Origin: Fibrobacter succinogenes
GTDB taxonomy: Bacteria > Fibrobacterota > Fibrobacteria > Fibrobacterales > Fibrobacteraceae
NCBI GenBank assembly: GCA_902779055.1
Contig: CACZAD010000025.1
Span: 53,457-117,456, forward strand
Direction: 5' to 3'
Length of the DNA: 64,000 nt
The position numbers were made by a program, and so were the translations under genes. Each line of letters opens with the position of its first letter. The first letter of the stretch is position 1. Below the pieces are notes generated by a model. It was not told where the DNA came from and searched no databases. It saw only the letters and a list, made by a program, of their open reading frames with translations. Positions 26,424 to 35,756 of the stretch are shown here, piece after piece.

Positions 26424-26564
26424 ATAAATACGCTCCTTATTTTGTATAGGAAAATATAAAAAAACGATACATGAGCATTGCCTTAAAGCCATCATTGAAA
26501 AAAAAGAATTAGTTCCCGAACACGCCGTCGAAGCACCCCTTGCCTCAAATTCTATATTTGGGCC

Positions 26565-27878
26565 ATGCCTACTAAAAAGCCCAAAGTATTCGTTGTGCAT
26601 CTCGGATGCGCCAAGAACCAGGTCGACGCAGAGAACCTCGTCGGCGAAATGCTCCACGCGGGATTCGTCACTTGCGATTCTGCCGCCAAGGCCGACTACA
26701 TCCTCGTGAACACCTGCGGTTTTATCGAAGCCGCCAAGGAAGAATCCATCAACGCCATCCTCGCCCAGGCGAAAGCGAAAAAAGCGAAGCAGAAGCTGAT
26801 CGTCGCAGGCTGCCTCAGCGGCCGCTATGGCGAAGAGCTGATGAAGGAACTGCCCGAAGTGGACTTCTGGGTCGGCACGTACAAGCCGGGTGAACTTTTG
26901 AAGAAGATGGGCATTGTCGCTCCGCAAGGTTGCGAAGCCGAGAACCTCGCCCGCATGAACCTGGGTGGATTCCCGCACCACGCCTACTTGAAAATCGCTG
27001 AAGGCTGCAACCGCCGTTGCGCCTACTGTGCCATTCCTCTCATCCGCGGAAAGCAGGATTCCCGCTCCATCGAAGACATCGTCGCCGAAGCAAAGAACCT
27101 CGAAGCGCAGGGCGTCAAGGAAATCACGTTGATCGCCCAAGACACGACCTACTTTGGACGCGAAAAGGGCAAGAAGGGCGGCACGCTCGCCCAGCTTTTA
27201 CGCGCCATTCTCGACAACACGAGCATCCCGTGGATCCGCATGCTTTACTGGTACCCGATGTTCGTGGACGACGAACTTTTGGACCTGATGGCCAATGAGC
27301 CGCGCCTCGTGAAGTACGTGGACATGCCGATCCAACACGCAAGCGACAACGTCCTCAAGAACATGAAGCGCAACTACCGCAAAAAGGAACTCGTGGACAT
27401 TCTGCACAAGATTCGCGAACGCATCCCGGGCGTGACGCTCCGCAGCACGGTTCTCGTCGGGTTCCCCGGCGAAACGCACGAAGACTTTGAAGAACTGATG
27501 GAACTTTTGCAGGACATCCAGTTCGACCATCTGGGCGGATTCGTGTTCAGCCCCGAAGAAGGCACCCCCGTGATGGAAATGGACTTGCCCGCCGTTGACG
27601 AAAGTGACGCCCGCGCAAGGCTCGAAGCGGTCACGGACTTCCAGGAAGAACTTGCCGCCGAATACGCCGAAAATATGATCGGAAAGACGGTCAAGATCAT
27701 CATCGACCAGGTCGCCGAAGAAAGCGAATACCACTTCTACGGTCGCACGGAAGGCAACTCGATGGAAAACGACGACATCGTGAAGGTCATCGAAGGCGAC
27801 GCCGACGTGGGAGAGTTCCACAACGCGCTTGTCGTGGATGCCGAACCGCACGAACTTGTGGTGAAGATCGTAGACTAG
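26565..27878 (+). CDS. rimO: Ribosomal protein uS12 methylthiotransferase RimO
   Basis: 437 residues, normal for RimO. It adds a methylthio group to an aspartate of ribosomal protein uS12 by radical-SAM chemistry. The N-terminal UPF0004 cluster cysteines are C15, C51 and C83; the radical SAM CNRRCAYC gives C148, C152 and C155. HLGCAKNQVDAE at the N terminus and LRSTVLVGFPGETHEDF are RimO signatures, and a C-terminal TRAM domain is present. The first codon is an ATG at 26565. A palindromic repeat after the stop forms its terminator. Confidence 0.95.
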   Translation: MPTKKPKVFVVHLGCAKNQVDAENLVGEMLHAGFVTCDSAAKADYILVNTCGFIEAAKEESINAILAQAKAKKAKQKLIVAGCLSGRYGEELMKELPEVDFWVGTYKPGELLKKMGIVAPQGCEAENLARMNLGGFPHHAYLKIAEGCNRRCAYCAIPLIRGKQDSRSIEDIVAEAKNLEAQGVKEITLIAQDTTYFGREKGKKGGTLAQLLRAILDNTSIPWIRMLYWYPMFVDDELLDLMANEPRLVKYVDMPIQHASDNVLKNMKRNYRKKELVDILHKIRERIPGVTLRSTVLVGFPGETHEDFEELMELLQDIQFDHLGGFVFSPEEGTPVMEMDLPAVDESDARARLEAVTDFQEELAAEYAENMIGKTVKIIIDQVAEESEYHFYGRTEGNSMENDDIVKVIEGDADVGEFHNALVVDAEPHELVVKIVD

Positions 27879-27879
27879 G

Positions 27880-27957
27880 AAAAAGGCGACCCCGGCACCC
27901 CGGAACCCGTCCGGGGCAGGCTCCAGCCGGGGTGACAAACGCCTTTTTTACTATATT
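27880..27957 (+). terminator. Palindromic repeat serving as rimO terminator
   Basis: A member of the ATGACA palindrome family (compound, with CCCCGG and CCGGGG arms) is bracketed by AAAAAGGCG and CGCCTTTTTT, giving a long stem followed by T7. Confidence 0.7.
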
Positions 27958-27978
27958 ATACCCGCCTTGAAGGCTCAC

Positions 27979-28050
27979 GCCCGTGTATCACAATGGATAG
28001 TGTCCTTCCCTCCGAAGGAAGGTATTCCGGTTCGATTCCGGACATGGGTA
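27979..28050 (+). tRNA. tRNA-Arg (anticodon CCG)
   Basis: 72 nt cloverleaf folded by hand. Acceptor GCCCGTG pairs with CATGGGT (G-U allowed) plus discriminator A. Anticodon stem CTTCC/GGAAG encloses CTCCGAA, anticodon CCG (codon CGG). T arm TCCGG-TTCGATT-CCGGA is perfect. The first D-stem pair (10-25) is a T-T mismatch. CCA is not encoded. Confidence 0.93.
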
Positions 28051-28062
28051 TTAAACAAATAA

Positions 28063-28096
28063 GCCCACCAGTTCATTCACTGGCGGGCGTTTTTTA
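28063..28096 (+). terminator. Terminator after tRNA-Arg
   Basis: GCCCACCAG pairs with CTGGCGGGC (one mismatch) followed by seven T. It probably also serves the convergent gene ending at 28112. Confidence 0.8.
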
Positions 28097-28111
28097 TTAA
28101 ACCTTTTGAAA

Positions 28112-29113
28112 CTACTTGGCGGCCTTGCGTTCTTTTTCACGCTGACGGCGACGCTTTTCGGTATCATCCGGGAAGAATTCCGGCAAGGCAAAGCCAATCG
28201 TCACACCGAACACGATACCGGTCTTGTCCATACCATTGGGCTTGTTCACGACGCGGGATGCATAGGTATCGACAGCTTCGGTTCTGGAGTCCTTCGTCTT
28301 CTTGAAGCTCGGGTTCTGTTCGGGAGCCTTGCCCAAATCCGGGGCGTAGTACATACCAATGGAGAACTGCAAATAGTACCATTCGTTGGAAAGATAGGAG
28401 ACCAAGACGTCGAACTGGTAACCATTCACAGAAATCAATTCACGGATGCCTTCAGCATTCGGTTCCATGTCGTGGTCGTAATAGACCGTACCATAAGAAG
28501 CAGACAAGCCCAAATGCATAGGAAGCTTCGGGAAGAAGTAGTAGTTGATACCGATCTTATAGCCCGTACCGCCTTCAAGCTTCATATTTTCAAAATCACT
28601 GTCCTTGACCTTCGGCAAGAAGCCGTACGAGGCAAAGAGACCGACATGCCAACGCGTAATATATTCAGCACCGATACCAAAGCCGACGCCCGATTCACCC
28701 ATGAACGGCATACGGGAACCGAGACCCATTTCGAAAATCAGGCGGTCCTTGAGCCAGTCACGACGGCGTTCGGAATTGGCGTATTCGTCCAAGCGCTGTT
28801 CTTCTTCGAACTTTTTGCGGGAGTAGTAATCCTGCCTCTGGGCGGCAGACATACCTGCAACAGAGGCTTCGGTATTCTCTTCTTCATCATCGTCATCGGA
28901 CTTTACAGCAGTCTGGGCAGAAGAGGAGCTTTCGGCTACAGAAATAAAGCCATCATCTTCATCTGCGGCAGGAGCTGGTGCTGGAGCCTCGACGGTCTGT
29001 TCAACAGTAGTAACCTTTTTTTTCGATTTCATCGTCGCTTTACGCGACTTTGCAGGGGCAGCCCAAGCAACCAAACTAGCCAAACACAACAGCAACAACA
29101 ATTTTTTCAGCAT
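28112..29113 (-). CDS. Predicted outer-membrane beta-barrel protein with charged linker
   Basis: 333 residues. Signal peptide cleaved near VAWAA. Residues about 25-100 are a low-complexity linker rich in A, P, S, D and E. From about residue 130 strands alternate in barrel fashion (RLIFEMGLGSRMPFMG, VGFGIGAEYITRWHVG, YKIGINYYFFPKLPMHLG). The C-terminal 30 residues are strongly basic. It resembles small OmpW/OMP_b-brl-type barrels but the family is not certain. Convergent with tRNA-Arg. Confidence 0.65.
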   Translation of the reverse strand: MLKKLLLLLCLASLVAWAAPAKSRKATMKSKKKVTTVEQTVEAPAPAPAADEDDGFISVAESSSSAQTAVKSDDDDEEENTEASVAGMSAAQRQDYYSRKKFEEEQRLDEYANSERRRDWLKDRLIFEMGLGSRMPFMGESGVGFGIGAEYITRWHVGLFASYGFLPKVKDSDFENMKLEGGTGYKIGINYYFFPKLPMHLGLSASYGTVYYDHDMEPNAEGIRELISVNGYQFDVLVSYLSNEWYYLQFSIGMYYAPDLGKAPEQNPSFKKTKDSRTEAVDTYASRVVNKPNGMDKTGIVFGVTIGFALPEFFPDDTEKRRRQREKERKAAK

Positions 29114-29235
29114 TAAAAGCCTCTGATAAAAAACTACGCTTCGAATATAACTTTTTAAAGCAGTTTTTTTTCAAAAACTTCATGTAAAACTTGTGTTTTC
29201 GTTTGATTTTACATTTTTGTAAGTTTCTAGTAAAC

Positions 29236-30165
29236 CTATCGCATCTTCGTCAGCTTGGCCTTGATGGAACCGAGCTTGATTTCGCACTGCATGAGCACCG
29301 GAATGCGCTTTTCGTCGTCGGTAAACCAGATGAAAATTCGGCCACTGGAGTTGAAAATGCCGTCGCCATCGAGTACCGGCTCCACCTTGACGGTATTGAA
29401 CTCGCCAAGGTCCGTCTTGATCTTTTCGCGCTTATGCGTAATCACCTTCAGTTCGTAGCGTTTTTTGCCGCTGACAGCGGAGAATTTCGAAGTCACGCCC
29501 TCCTTAAGCGGGAGGGTACGCACAAGGTAGAATGCCGACATGATGCTGTGTTCGAGACCTTCGATGGTCACAGACGTATCGGCAGAGCGCTTGACGTAAT
29601 GCTTGACCGGGTCCTTGAAGACCGTATCGGAAAGGACAGCCTTTTTGGCGTTGCGGTCAAAGCGGATCAGAGACTTGTTGTGGAAGGTTCCTTCGTGGAG
29701 AGACTTGCGGAAAACATCCGTCATCAGCCCATTATTGCGAACAAGCGTGTAGACGGTATCGTGTACCGGGTAGAATTTATTGACCGTCTTGTTGGCGGTT
29801 GCATAAGTGTAAATTTCGGATTTTCCATCATTACGCGGTTTGACTTCAATCGTCGCATAGCCAGCCGTGACAAAGCCCCAAGTGAGTTCATATTCGAGGC
29901 GTTCGCCCTTCATCCAAGGTGCCTTGACTTCGGGAAGGGTCTGCCACTTGGGGAGAGGCTTGGCAGGGACACTGGCGCTTGAGGAAGAAGGGGCGCTTTG
30001 GGGCTGCGATTCGAGAGTCGCCGAGGATTGAGTCGCCGTATTTGAAGACGGCACCGCATTTGAAGACTGCGCGGACGAGGACGAGGCCGAAGAATCCGCC
30101 GCAATGGACGAAATTGACAAAGCAAGCGACAACAACAAAACACTTTTCAAAGCACGATAAAACAT
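29236..30165 (-). CDS. DUF3108 domain secreted protein
   Basis: 309 residues from the ATG at 30163-30165 (three residues shorter than the first possible start). Signal peptide ends near SSIAA, then a Ser/Gln/Ala-rich linker (residues 25-70) typical of this genome. The rest fits DUF3108: GERLEYELTWGFVTAGYATIE, YPVHDTVYTLVR, and a C-terminal DLGEFNTVKVEP with FIWFTDDEKRIPVLM. These proteins are periplasmic beta-rich proteins of unknown role. It stands alone between two intergenic spaces. Confidence 0.82.
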   Translation of the reverse strand: MFYRALKSVLLLSLALSISSIAADSSASSSSAQSSNAVPSSNTATQSSATLESQPQSAPSSSSASVPAKPLPKWQTLPEVKAPWMKGERLEYELTWGFVTAGYATIEVKPRNDGKSEIYTYATANKTVNKFYPVHDTVYTLVRNNGLMTDVFRKSLHEGTFHNKSLIRFDRNAKKAVLSDTVFKDPVKHYVKRSADTSVTIEGLEHSIMSAFYLVRTLPLKEGVTSKFSAVSGKKRYELKVITHKREKIKTDLGEFNTVKVEPVLDGDGIFNSSGRIFIWFTDDEKRIPVLMQCEIKLGSIKAKLTKMR

Positions 30166-30280
30166 AAACCCCAATACTCTTTATAAATGGATAAAATTTA
30201 AGATAAGGACAATATATAAAAGAACGCCCGCGGAAATCGCACAGGCGCTCTAATTTTTATTCTAGATAGGAATAAATGGC

Positions 30281-30782
30281 TTAGCCTTCGATGTCTCCGA
30301 GGCCCTTGCGGTAAGCGACGAGCTTTTCGCGGACGCTTGCGTCAGAGAGGGCGACGATGTGGACGGCGAGGAAACCGGCATTCTTGCCGTTGCCGATGCC
30401 GACCGTTGCCACCGGGATTCCCGGGGGCATCTGCACGATAGAGTGCAGAGCATCGACGCCGTTGAGCGGGCCGCCCGCGCAGGGCAGGCCAATCACCGGA
30501 AGAATCGTGTGCCCTGCGAGCACGCCCGGAAGGGCTGCAGCGAGGCCAGCAACACCGATGAGGACCTGGAGGCCTCGCCCGGCGGCTTCGCGAGCATACT
30601 TCGCGGTCGCATTCGGGGTGCGGTGTGCAGAGAGGATGTTGTATTCCCACGTGATGCCGAACTGGTCGAGCACTGATGCCGAACTGGTCGAGCACAGCGG
30701 TGATTTTGTCTACAGTTTCCTGGTCGGACTTGCTACCCGCAACGATACCGACCTTTGCATTCGGGACTTCATTAATCTGCAT
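30281..30782 (-). pseudogene. purE: N5-carboxyaminoimidazole ribonucleotide mutase PurE, frameshifted by a 22-bp duplication
   Basis: PurE moves the carboxyl group on N5-CAIR to make CAIR in purine synthesis. The start encodes VGIVAGSKSDQETVDK and the other frame encodes EYNILSAHRTP, GVAGLAAALPGVLAGHT and PVIGLPC, all PurE signatures. The two halves are in different frames because a perfect 22-bp direct duplication (30652-30673 and 30674-30695) adds one base net to the frame. Removing one copy restores a continuous about 159-residue PurE. This is either a recent mutation or an assembly join error; purD next to it has the same type of defect. Confidence 0.9.
30652..30695. repeat. Perfect 22-bp tandem duplication inside purE
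   Basis: Two adjacent identical 22-mers beginning TGATGCCGAACTGG at 30652 and 30674. Length 22 shifts the frame by one. Confidence 0.97.
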
Positions 30783-30783
30783 A

Positions 30784-30822
30784 TTTACTTCCTACTGTCT
30801 ACTTCTTACTTCCTACTTCTTA
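30784..30822. repeat. Degenerate heptamer array between purE and purD
   Basis: Minus-strand units AGTAGGA, AGTAAGA, AGTAGAC, AGTAGGA, AGTAAAT. The purD stop codon lies within the array. Confidence 0.75.
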
Positions 30823-32109
30823 GCGAGTCTTGCCAGACCTTTCTTGCCGATGTCCTTGCGGTAGAACTTGCCTTCGAACTGAACCTTTTCGGCAGCTTCG
30901 TAAGCGATGTTCAGGGCTTCCTGGAGCGTTGCACCGTGGCCCACCACGCCAAACACGCGGCCACCGTTGGTCACCAGCTTGCCGTCGACCATCTTGGTAC
31001 CGGCATGGAGCACCTGAGCGCCATTCTTTTCGGCTTCTTCAATACCCGTGACGACCTTGCCCTTTTCGTAGGAGCCCGGATAACCGGCGCTGGCAAGCAC
31101 GACGATTGCGGAGCTGCCCTTCGGAGCCTTCGGAGCACCGAGCTTTGCGAGTTCGCCCTTTTCGGCAGCGTCGAACAACGCGAGCACATCGCCATCGTAG
31201 AGCGGGAGCACAATCTGGCATTCGGGGTCGCCGAGGCGGCAGTTGTATTCCACGACCTTCGGGCCCTTCGCAGTCACCATGATGCCCACATAGAGAACGC
31301 CTGTGTAAGGCTTGCCTTCGGCGGCCATGCCCTTGAGGGTCGGTTCAATAATAGTCTTCTTCACTTCGTCGAGGAGAGCGTCCGTGACTACCGGAGCCGG
31401 GCTATAGGCGCCCATGCCGCCAGTGTTCGGGCCCTTGTCGTCGTCAAAGACGCGCTTGTGGTCCTGAGCGGAGCTGAGGATCACGTAGTCCTTGCCGTCG
31501 CAAACCACGAAGATGGAGGCTTCTTCGCCGTCCATGAATTCTTCAATCACGACCGTCTTGCCGGATTCGCCAAACACGGCCTTGTCGCCGAGCATTTCTT
31601 CGACAGCGTCGTTGGCTTCCTTGTCGGTCATGCAGACGATAGCGCCCTTGCCCGCAGCGAGGCCCGACGCTTTCACCCGCTTTCACCACGATCGGAGCCG
31701 GGTGTTCGGCGAGGAACTTCTTGGCAGAAGCGAGATCGGTGAAGGTCTCGAAAGCTGCCGTCGGCACGCCGTACTTCTTCATGATATCCTTACTGAAGGC
31801 CTTGGAGCCTTCGAGTGCGGCAGCAGCAGCAGTCGGGCCGAAAGCGCGGAGACCGCGACGGCGGAATTCATCCACCACGCCAGCGACGAGCGGGATTTCG
31901 GGGCCGATAATCGCGAGGTCAATATGCTCTGCTACGGCGAGGTCGGCGATTGCCTTCGGGTCGGCCACATCGACCGGCACGCACTTGCCGAGGTTAGCCA
32001 TGCCCGGGTTACCCGGAGCGCACACGAGAGTGTCGCACAGCGGCGACTTCTTGACTGCAAGAGCGATGGCATGTTCGCGACCACCGCTACCAACGACGAG
32101 AATATTCAT
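30813..32109 (-). pseudogene. purD: Phosphoribosylamine-glycine ligase PurD, frameshifted by a 10-bp duplication
   Basis: PurD joins phosphoribosylamine and glycine. The N-terminal part (from the ATG at 32107-32109) has NILVVGSGGREHAIALAV, CAPGNPGMA and IIGPEIPLVAGVVD; the C-terminal part has GAIVCMTD, YVILSSAQDHKRV, NTGGMGAYSP and EYNCRLGDPE. The join should read VVKASGLAAGKGA, but a perfect 10-bp tandem duplication (31668-31677, 31678-31687) moves the frame. Removing one copy gives a normal about 429-residue enzyme. Confidence 0.9.
31668..31687. repeat. Perfect 10-bp tandem duplication inside purD
   Basis: CGCTTTCACC twice in a row on the plus strand, in the codons for the ATP-grasp VVKASG segment. 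Confidence 0.97.
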
Positions 32110-32169
32110 AAGCGAGTCCTTATACTTGTACGGGGAAAATGTAGAAAAACAGAGCTTTGCCGACTTATG

Positions 32170-32208
32170 AAAAAAGGGCTGCGATACCTTCGCAGACCTT
32201 TTTTCTTT
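32170..32208 (-). terminator. Terminator of the FISUMP lipoprotein gene
   Basis: CTGCGA (32179-32184), TACCT loop, TCGCAG, bracketed by A-run and T-run; works on either strand. Confidence 0.8.
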
Positions 32209-32225
32209 TTGGGGTAAGTTTATGA

Positions 32226-32987
32226 CTAGTCCTGGATACAACGGACTGAAAGGGCATCGCTCTTACTGCTGTAGGCAAAGAACAAAGATTCAGAGTTGTC
32301 AAACAAAGCCGTGATCACGACATTGTCAGTGTCGAACTCAGTGTCACTCAAGAAGTAAGTAGCCCAGTTTTCATCCCTGGAAAGAAAAAACATGCCTCCG
32401 GCAGGGAGTGCAGAGAAACCAGACTCATTCGAACCGTTCCAGCCCGACTTCGACTTCATCGCCTTGCCAGCAACGTTATCAGTTTCCCAATCTTCATTCC
32501 ATGGACCAGTCAAATTTGCATCCACATTGGTGACAAGCTTTTTCCATTCATCCAGTGTGGGCAAATGCCATCCATCAGGGCAGGCCGTTTTTGCAGCAGC
32601 CCAAGTGTACAGGCGACCGTACCTATTGCAGTATGAATCTTCATAGTGGTAACAATCACTACCCTCCGCTGTTTCATAGTTCAGGTTTTCGGCCATCCAG
32701 GTCTGTTCATTTGCACCTTCTCCGATGGTAACTTTATTATAAACAGCTTCATCTTCACCACCCCACTTTGCACAGAACTGCTTTTGGGGGTCGTAGGTTT
32801 CCTTTCCGCACTTGTATTCCGTTTTGGATCGCTCGGAACTCGAAGAAGTTTTTTGCTGGTTTGAGCTACTGCTCGAAATTTCCTTGTCGTCATTACCCGA
32901 AGCGCTAGCGCTGGTGGAATCATCGCCACAGGCAACCAATGCGAACGATATAGTCAACATAGCGCAGCCAAGGTACATCTTTTTCAT
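32226..32987 (-). CDS. FISUMP-domain lipoprotein
   Basis: 253 residues. Lipobox LVACG (Cys20), then a Ser-rich linker with SSSSS runs (residues 25-55). The remainder matches the Fibrobacter succinogenes major paralogous domain: EQTWMAENLNY, YGRLYTWAAA, CPDGWHLPTLDEWKKL, KSGWNGSNESGFSALPAGG, ALSVRCIQD. These C-type-lectin-like/SUMF-like domains are a large paralogous family in Fibrobacter; function is unknown but they are surface-exposed. Strong lineage marker for the window. Confidence 0.92.
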   Translation of the reverse strand: MKKMYLGCAMLTISFALVACGDDSTSASASGNDDKEISSSSSNQQKTSSSSERSKTEYKCGKETYDPQKQFCAKWGGEDEAVYNKVTIGEGANEQTWMAENLNYETAEGSDCYHYEDSYCNRYGRLYTWAAAKTACPDGWHLPTLDEWKKLVTNVDANLTGPWNEDWETDNVAGKAMKSKSGWNGSNESGFSALPAGGMFFLSRDENWATYFLSDTEFDTDNVVITALFDNSESLFFAYSSKSDALSVRCIQD

Positions 32988-33084
32988 AATTTTCTCCTTA
33001 TTACGATATGACGAAGTGGAAATATATTTTTTTGATTACAAGATCAACAAGTTGTGGGGAAAAATCTGTTGGACTTGTGATTTT

Positions 33085-33564
33085 TTAAAACCTTCTCGAG
33101 TGTTTGCAATACTCTTCGTATTCTTCGCCGAAGTCGCGGCGGAGGCGTTTTTCTTCGCTTAGCACCTGCACCATCATGATGGCAAAGAAGACGACGAATA
33201 CGGCGCAAGCTTGCCAAGTCCACAGCCATACGGCGGCACCCACGAGATAAACGAGAGTTCCCGTCAGCATCGGATTGCGATTGATTTTATACGGGCCTTC
33301 GACCATCAGGTGCTGCGTACGCGGGGCCACTTCGTGGCCGAAAGCATCCATCGGATTTCCTTTACCGCGACTGCGCATATAGACGATTGTCCAGATGCTC
33401 AGCACAAGGCCTGCAAGCATCACGACCGGCGCCACAATGCAGCGCCAAGTATCAACCGGCCAAAGCGCAGGCTTTCCGGATGCAAGCCACATAATTGTCG
33501 GGATGAGCATTACAAAGAGAAACCCACCCAACAAGTAACCGATAAAATCACGAAAGCGTTTCAT
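33085..33564 (-). CDS. Isoprenylcysteine carboxyl methyltransferase-like membrane protein
   Basis: 159 residues from the ATG at 33562-33564; the frame extends to 33648 but that part lies over a repeat. Four hydrophobic helices are visible (about residues 8-28, 38-58, 98-115 and 115-132). The C-terminal signature VEGPYKINRNPMLTGTL and EEKRLRRDFGEEYEEYC is that of the PEMT/ICMT family of membrane methyltransferases. Substrate unknown (phospholipid or other small acceptor). Confidence 0.8.
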   Translation of the reverse strand: MKRFRDFIGYLLGGFLFVMLIPTIMWLASGKPALWPVDTWRCIVAPVVMLAGLVLSIWTIVYMRSRGKGNPMDAFGHEVAPRTQHLMVEGPYKINRNPMLTGTLVYLVGAAVWLWTWQACAVFVVFFAIMMVQVLSEEKRLRRDFGEEYEEYCKHSRRF

Positions 33565-33594
33565 TTTTCCCTCCTTATAGTAAATATAACGTGT

Positions 33595-33680
33595 AAGGTG
33601 ACCCCGTCCCCATTCGCGGATCATGACAACTAAGCAGCATAGCTGCAAGTAGTCAAAGAGATTAAATCCGGGGTGACATA
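33595..33680. repeat. Dispersed palindromic element, interrupted
   Basis: AAGGTGACCCCG at the left and CCGGGGTGACA at the right are the two halves of a family member, separated by about 60 bp that includes a second ATGACA. Confidence 0.55.
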
Positions 33681-33692
33681 CGAGACGATTTA

Positions 33693-34226
33693 TTAAAGAC
33701 TTTGTCCTAACTCAAAAGCTTTTTGAAGCGAATCGCCGTTCTTGACATCGCCTTTATCTTTTGCACCACGCACAAGCACTTGGCCCATATCCTGCAGCTT
33801 GAAGAAGTTGAGGCAAAGCTTGTACTGCGTGAGGATGCCGTCAAAAAGTTCTGGGAGCGAAGCCGCGCCCACCAAGAGGAGCGCCATCTTGTGGATGTGA
33901 AAAGTATCGCGAATCGGATTGTGGAAACGGTCGATGACGGTTTTCAGCTGGGCACTCAGTCCATAGAAATACACCGGCGATGCAATCACGAGCATTTCAG
34001 CATTCGACATTTTGTCGTAGATGATTTGCATATCATCTTTCTGACAGCACTTGTGGTCTTCGCGGGCAAAGCACGAATTGCAACCGATGCAAGGATTGAC
34101 CTTGTAATCGTGAACCGAAACGACTTCAACTTGATGCTTTTGCGAAGCGCCCTTCACGAACGACTCCACCAGCAAATCCGTATTACCGCCCTTGCGCGGG
34201 CTCCCCGAAAGAACAAGAATATTCAT
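33693..34226 (-). CDS. NADPH-dependent FMN reductase/flavodoxin-family protein
   Basis: 177 residues. N-terminal ILVLSGSPRKGGNTDLLVESF is the FMN phosphate-binding loop. A CIGCNSCF motif followed by HKCCQKDDM adds a four-cysteine cluster typical of iron-sulfur flavoproteins or NADPH-dependent oxidoreductases of this subfamily. The start ATG overlaps the rseP stop by one base (TAATG), so translation is probably coupled to rseP. Confidence 0.86.
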   Translation of the reverse strand: MNILVLSGSPRKGGNTDLLVESFVKGASQKHQVEVVSVHDYKVNPCIGCNSCFAREDHKCCQKDDMQIIYDKMSNAEMLVIASPVYFYGLSAQLKTVIDRFHNPIRDTFHIHKMALLLVGAASLPELFDGILTQYKLCLNFFKLQDMGQVLVRGAKDKGDVKNGDSLQKAFELGQSL

Positions 34227-35608
34227 TACTTCAAGAACAGTGAAATTTTACCGAAATCAAGAATCGTGATGAACACGAAGAAACTGATGAAGAATGCTGC
34301 CGCCACATTCTGGATGACGGTTTGGGTCTTGAGGCTCAGCGGTTTGCCACGCACCTTTTCGATAGCGAGGAACATGAGGAGGCCACCGTCGGTAATGGCA
34401 AGCGGAAGCAGGTTCATCACGCCCAGGTTGATGCTGATAAGCGCAAGGAGCATGAGAAAGTCCTGGAAACCACTCATCCATACATTCCCCATCACGGCCA
34501 CAATCGAGACCGGTCCCGAGAACGCATCGACCTTCACCTGACCTTGGAACAAACGCTTAAAGTAACGGAAAATACTCGTGGTCATTTTCCAGCTGGTGGC
34601 GCAAGTTTTTTCAAAAGCTTCGACCGGGCCGCGGCGCACCAAATGCGTTTCGCTGAACATCACGTAGCCCATCTGGATTCCGACGATATAGCGATTAAAC
34701 TCTTCGCTATAGGCGGGAGTCATTTTCACATTGACCTTATCGCCGCCACGCATAAGCGTCACGCTGACTTCGGCGCCCTTGGAACCGTCAATCAAACGCA
34801 CGACATCTTCGTAACGGGAAATGTGTTCGCCATTGATTTCAAAAATCGTGTCGCCGCGCATGATTCCAGCCTTTTCGGCTGCAGAGCCAGCCTTGGGCGG
34901 CATGCGGACAATCACACGGTTGCGCGGATAAATGCCGATGTCGCCAATCCCCATCTTGATGGGTTCAGATGTAGAATCTGCCGCAGGAATCATCAACTCT
35001 TGAGGAACCACTTTAATGGTAAGCGGGTCCCCTCCGCGATGCACTTCGAGCATCACGTCGGCACCGAGGCTCACGCCGATCTGTTCGCGGAAATCGTCCC
35101 AACCTTGGGTTTCTTTTCCGTTAATGGCCGTAATGGTATCGCCCGGCTGGATGCCTGCGACTTCGGCAGCGGAATCCTTCGTGACAAAGCCGATGATGAG
35201 ACTTTTGTTATCGGGTTCCTGGACGCCCACCATGTAGAGGATGATCAGGAGGATAAATGCAAAAGCGATATTCACGAACGGGCCAGCAAAAGCAATAGCG
35301 GCACGGGCACCCACCGACTTCCCCATAAAATCGTGTTCACCCGGTTTTTCGCCTTCCTTGAGCTTTTCCGGATTTTCACCCGCCATCGCGACGTAACCGC
35401 CAAACGGGATTGCCGAAATGCAATATTCTGTTTCACCCTTCTTGTAGCGGAACAGCTTTTTACCGAAGCCGACAGAGAACGTATTGACTTTGACCTTGTT
35501 CCACTTAGCCACGATAAAGTGGCCCAGCTCGTGGATCGTCACAAGGAAACTCAAGGCCAAGAGCCCCAAAACAAACATCAACAAATTGTCTAATACACTG
35601 GACATCAT
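34226..35608 (-). CDS. rseP: RIP metalloprotease RseP (site-2 protease)
   Basis: 460 residues. Intramembrane zinc protease that cleaves anti-sigma factors and signal peptides. The zinc motif HELGH is at residues 26-30 in the first membrane helix; two PDZ domains follow (about 115-215 and 215-315, with AEVAGIQPGDTITAING and AEKAGIMRGDTIFEING). The C-terminal MNLLPLAITDGG carries the third metal ligand. In most bacteria it lies after dxr; here dxr is 8 kb away on the same strand with cellulase genes between. Confidence 0.94.
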   Translation of the reverse strand: MMSSVLDNLLMFVLGLLALSFLVTIHELGHFIVAKWNKVKVNTFSVGFGKKLFRYKKGETEYCISAIPFGGYVAMAGENPEKLKEGEKPGEHDFMGKSVGARAAIAFAGPFVNIAFAFILLIILYMVGVQEPDNKSLIIGFVTKDSAAEVAGIQPGDTITAINGKETQGWDDFREQIGVSLGADVMLEVHRGGDPLTIKVVPQELMIPAADSTSEPIKMGIGDIGIYPRNRVIVRMPPKAGSAAEKAGIMRGDTIFEINGEHISRYEDVVRLIDGSKGAEVSVTLMRGGDKVNVKMTPAYSEEFNRYIVGIQMGYVMFSETHLVRRGPVEAFEKTCATSWKMTTSIFRYFKRLFQGQVKVDAFSGPVSIVAVMGNVWMSGFQDFLMLLALISINLGVMNLLPLAITDGGLLMFLAIEKVRGKPLSLKTQTVIQNVAAAFFISFFVFITILDFGKISLFLK

Positions 35609-35642
35609 ACGGACAATTTAGTAATTATAATTAGGCAAGATG

Positions 35643-35755
35643 TAATGCCATTAGAACTGTGTAAGGCGATGCCCGCATTCGCGGGTATGACAGTACGGCC
35701 AAGACGCAATGCGATCAGAACTGTGTAAGGCGATGCCCGCATTCGCGGGCATAAC
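35643..35755. repeat. Two diverged copies of the 68-bp-type repeat
   Basis: Each has GAACTGTGTAAGGCGATG, the palindrome CCCGC-ATTC-GCGGG, then ATGACA or ATAACA. The CTGTGTAAGG flank matches the 68-bp array unit, with a spacing of about 63 bp. Confidence 0.75.
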
Positions 35756-35756
35756 A

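Noticed and set aside
25983..27140. 385-residue protein on the minus strand
   Set aside because: Only the C-terminal 146 residues form a plausible lipoprotein; the rest is antisense to rimO.
30652..31687. Programmed frameshifting as explanation for purE and purD
   Set aside because: No slippery sequence or stimulatory structure was seen; perfect tandem duplications explain the shifts exactly, and these genes are not known to use recoding.
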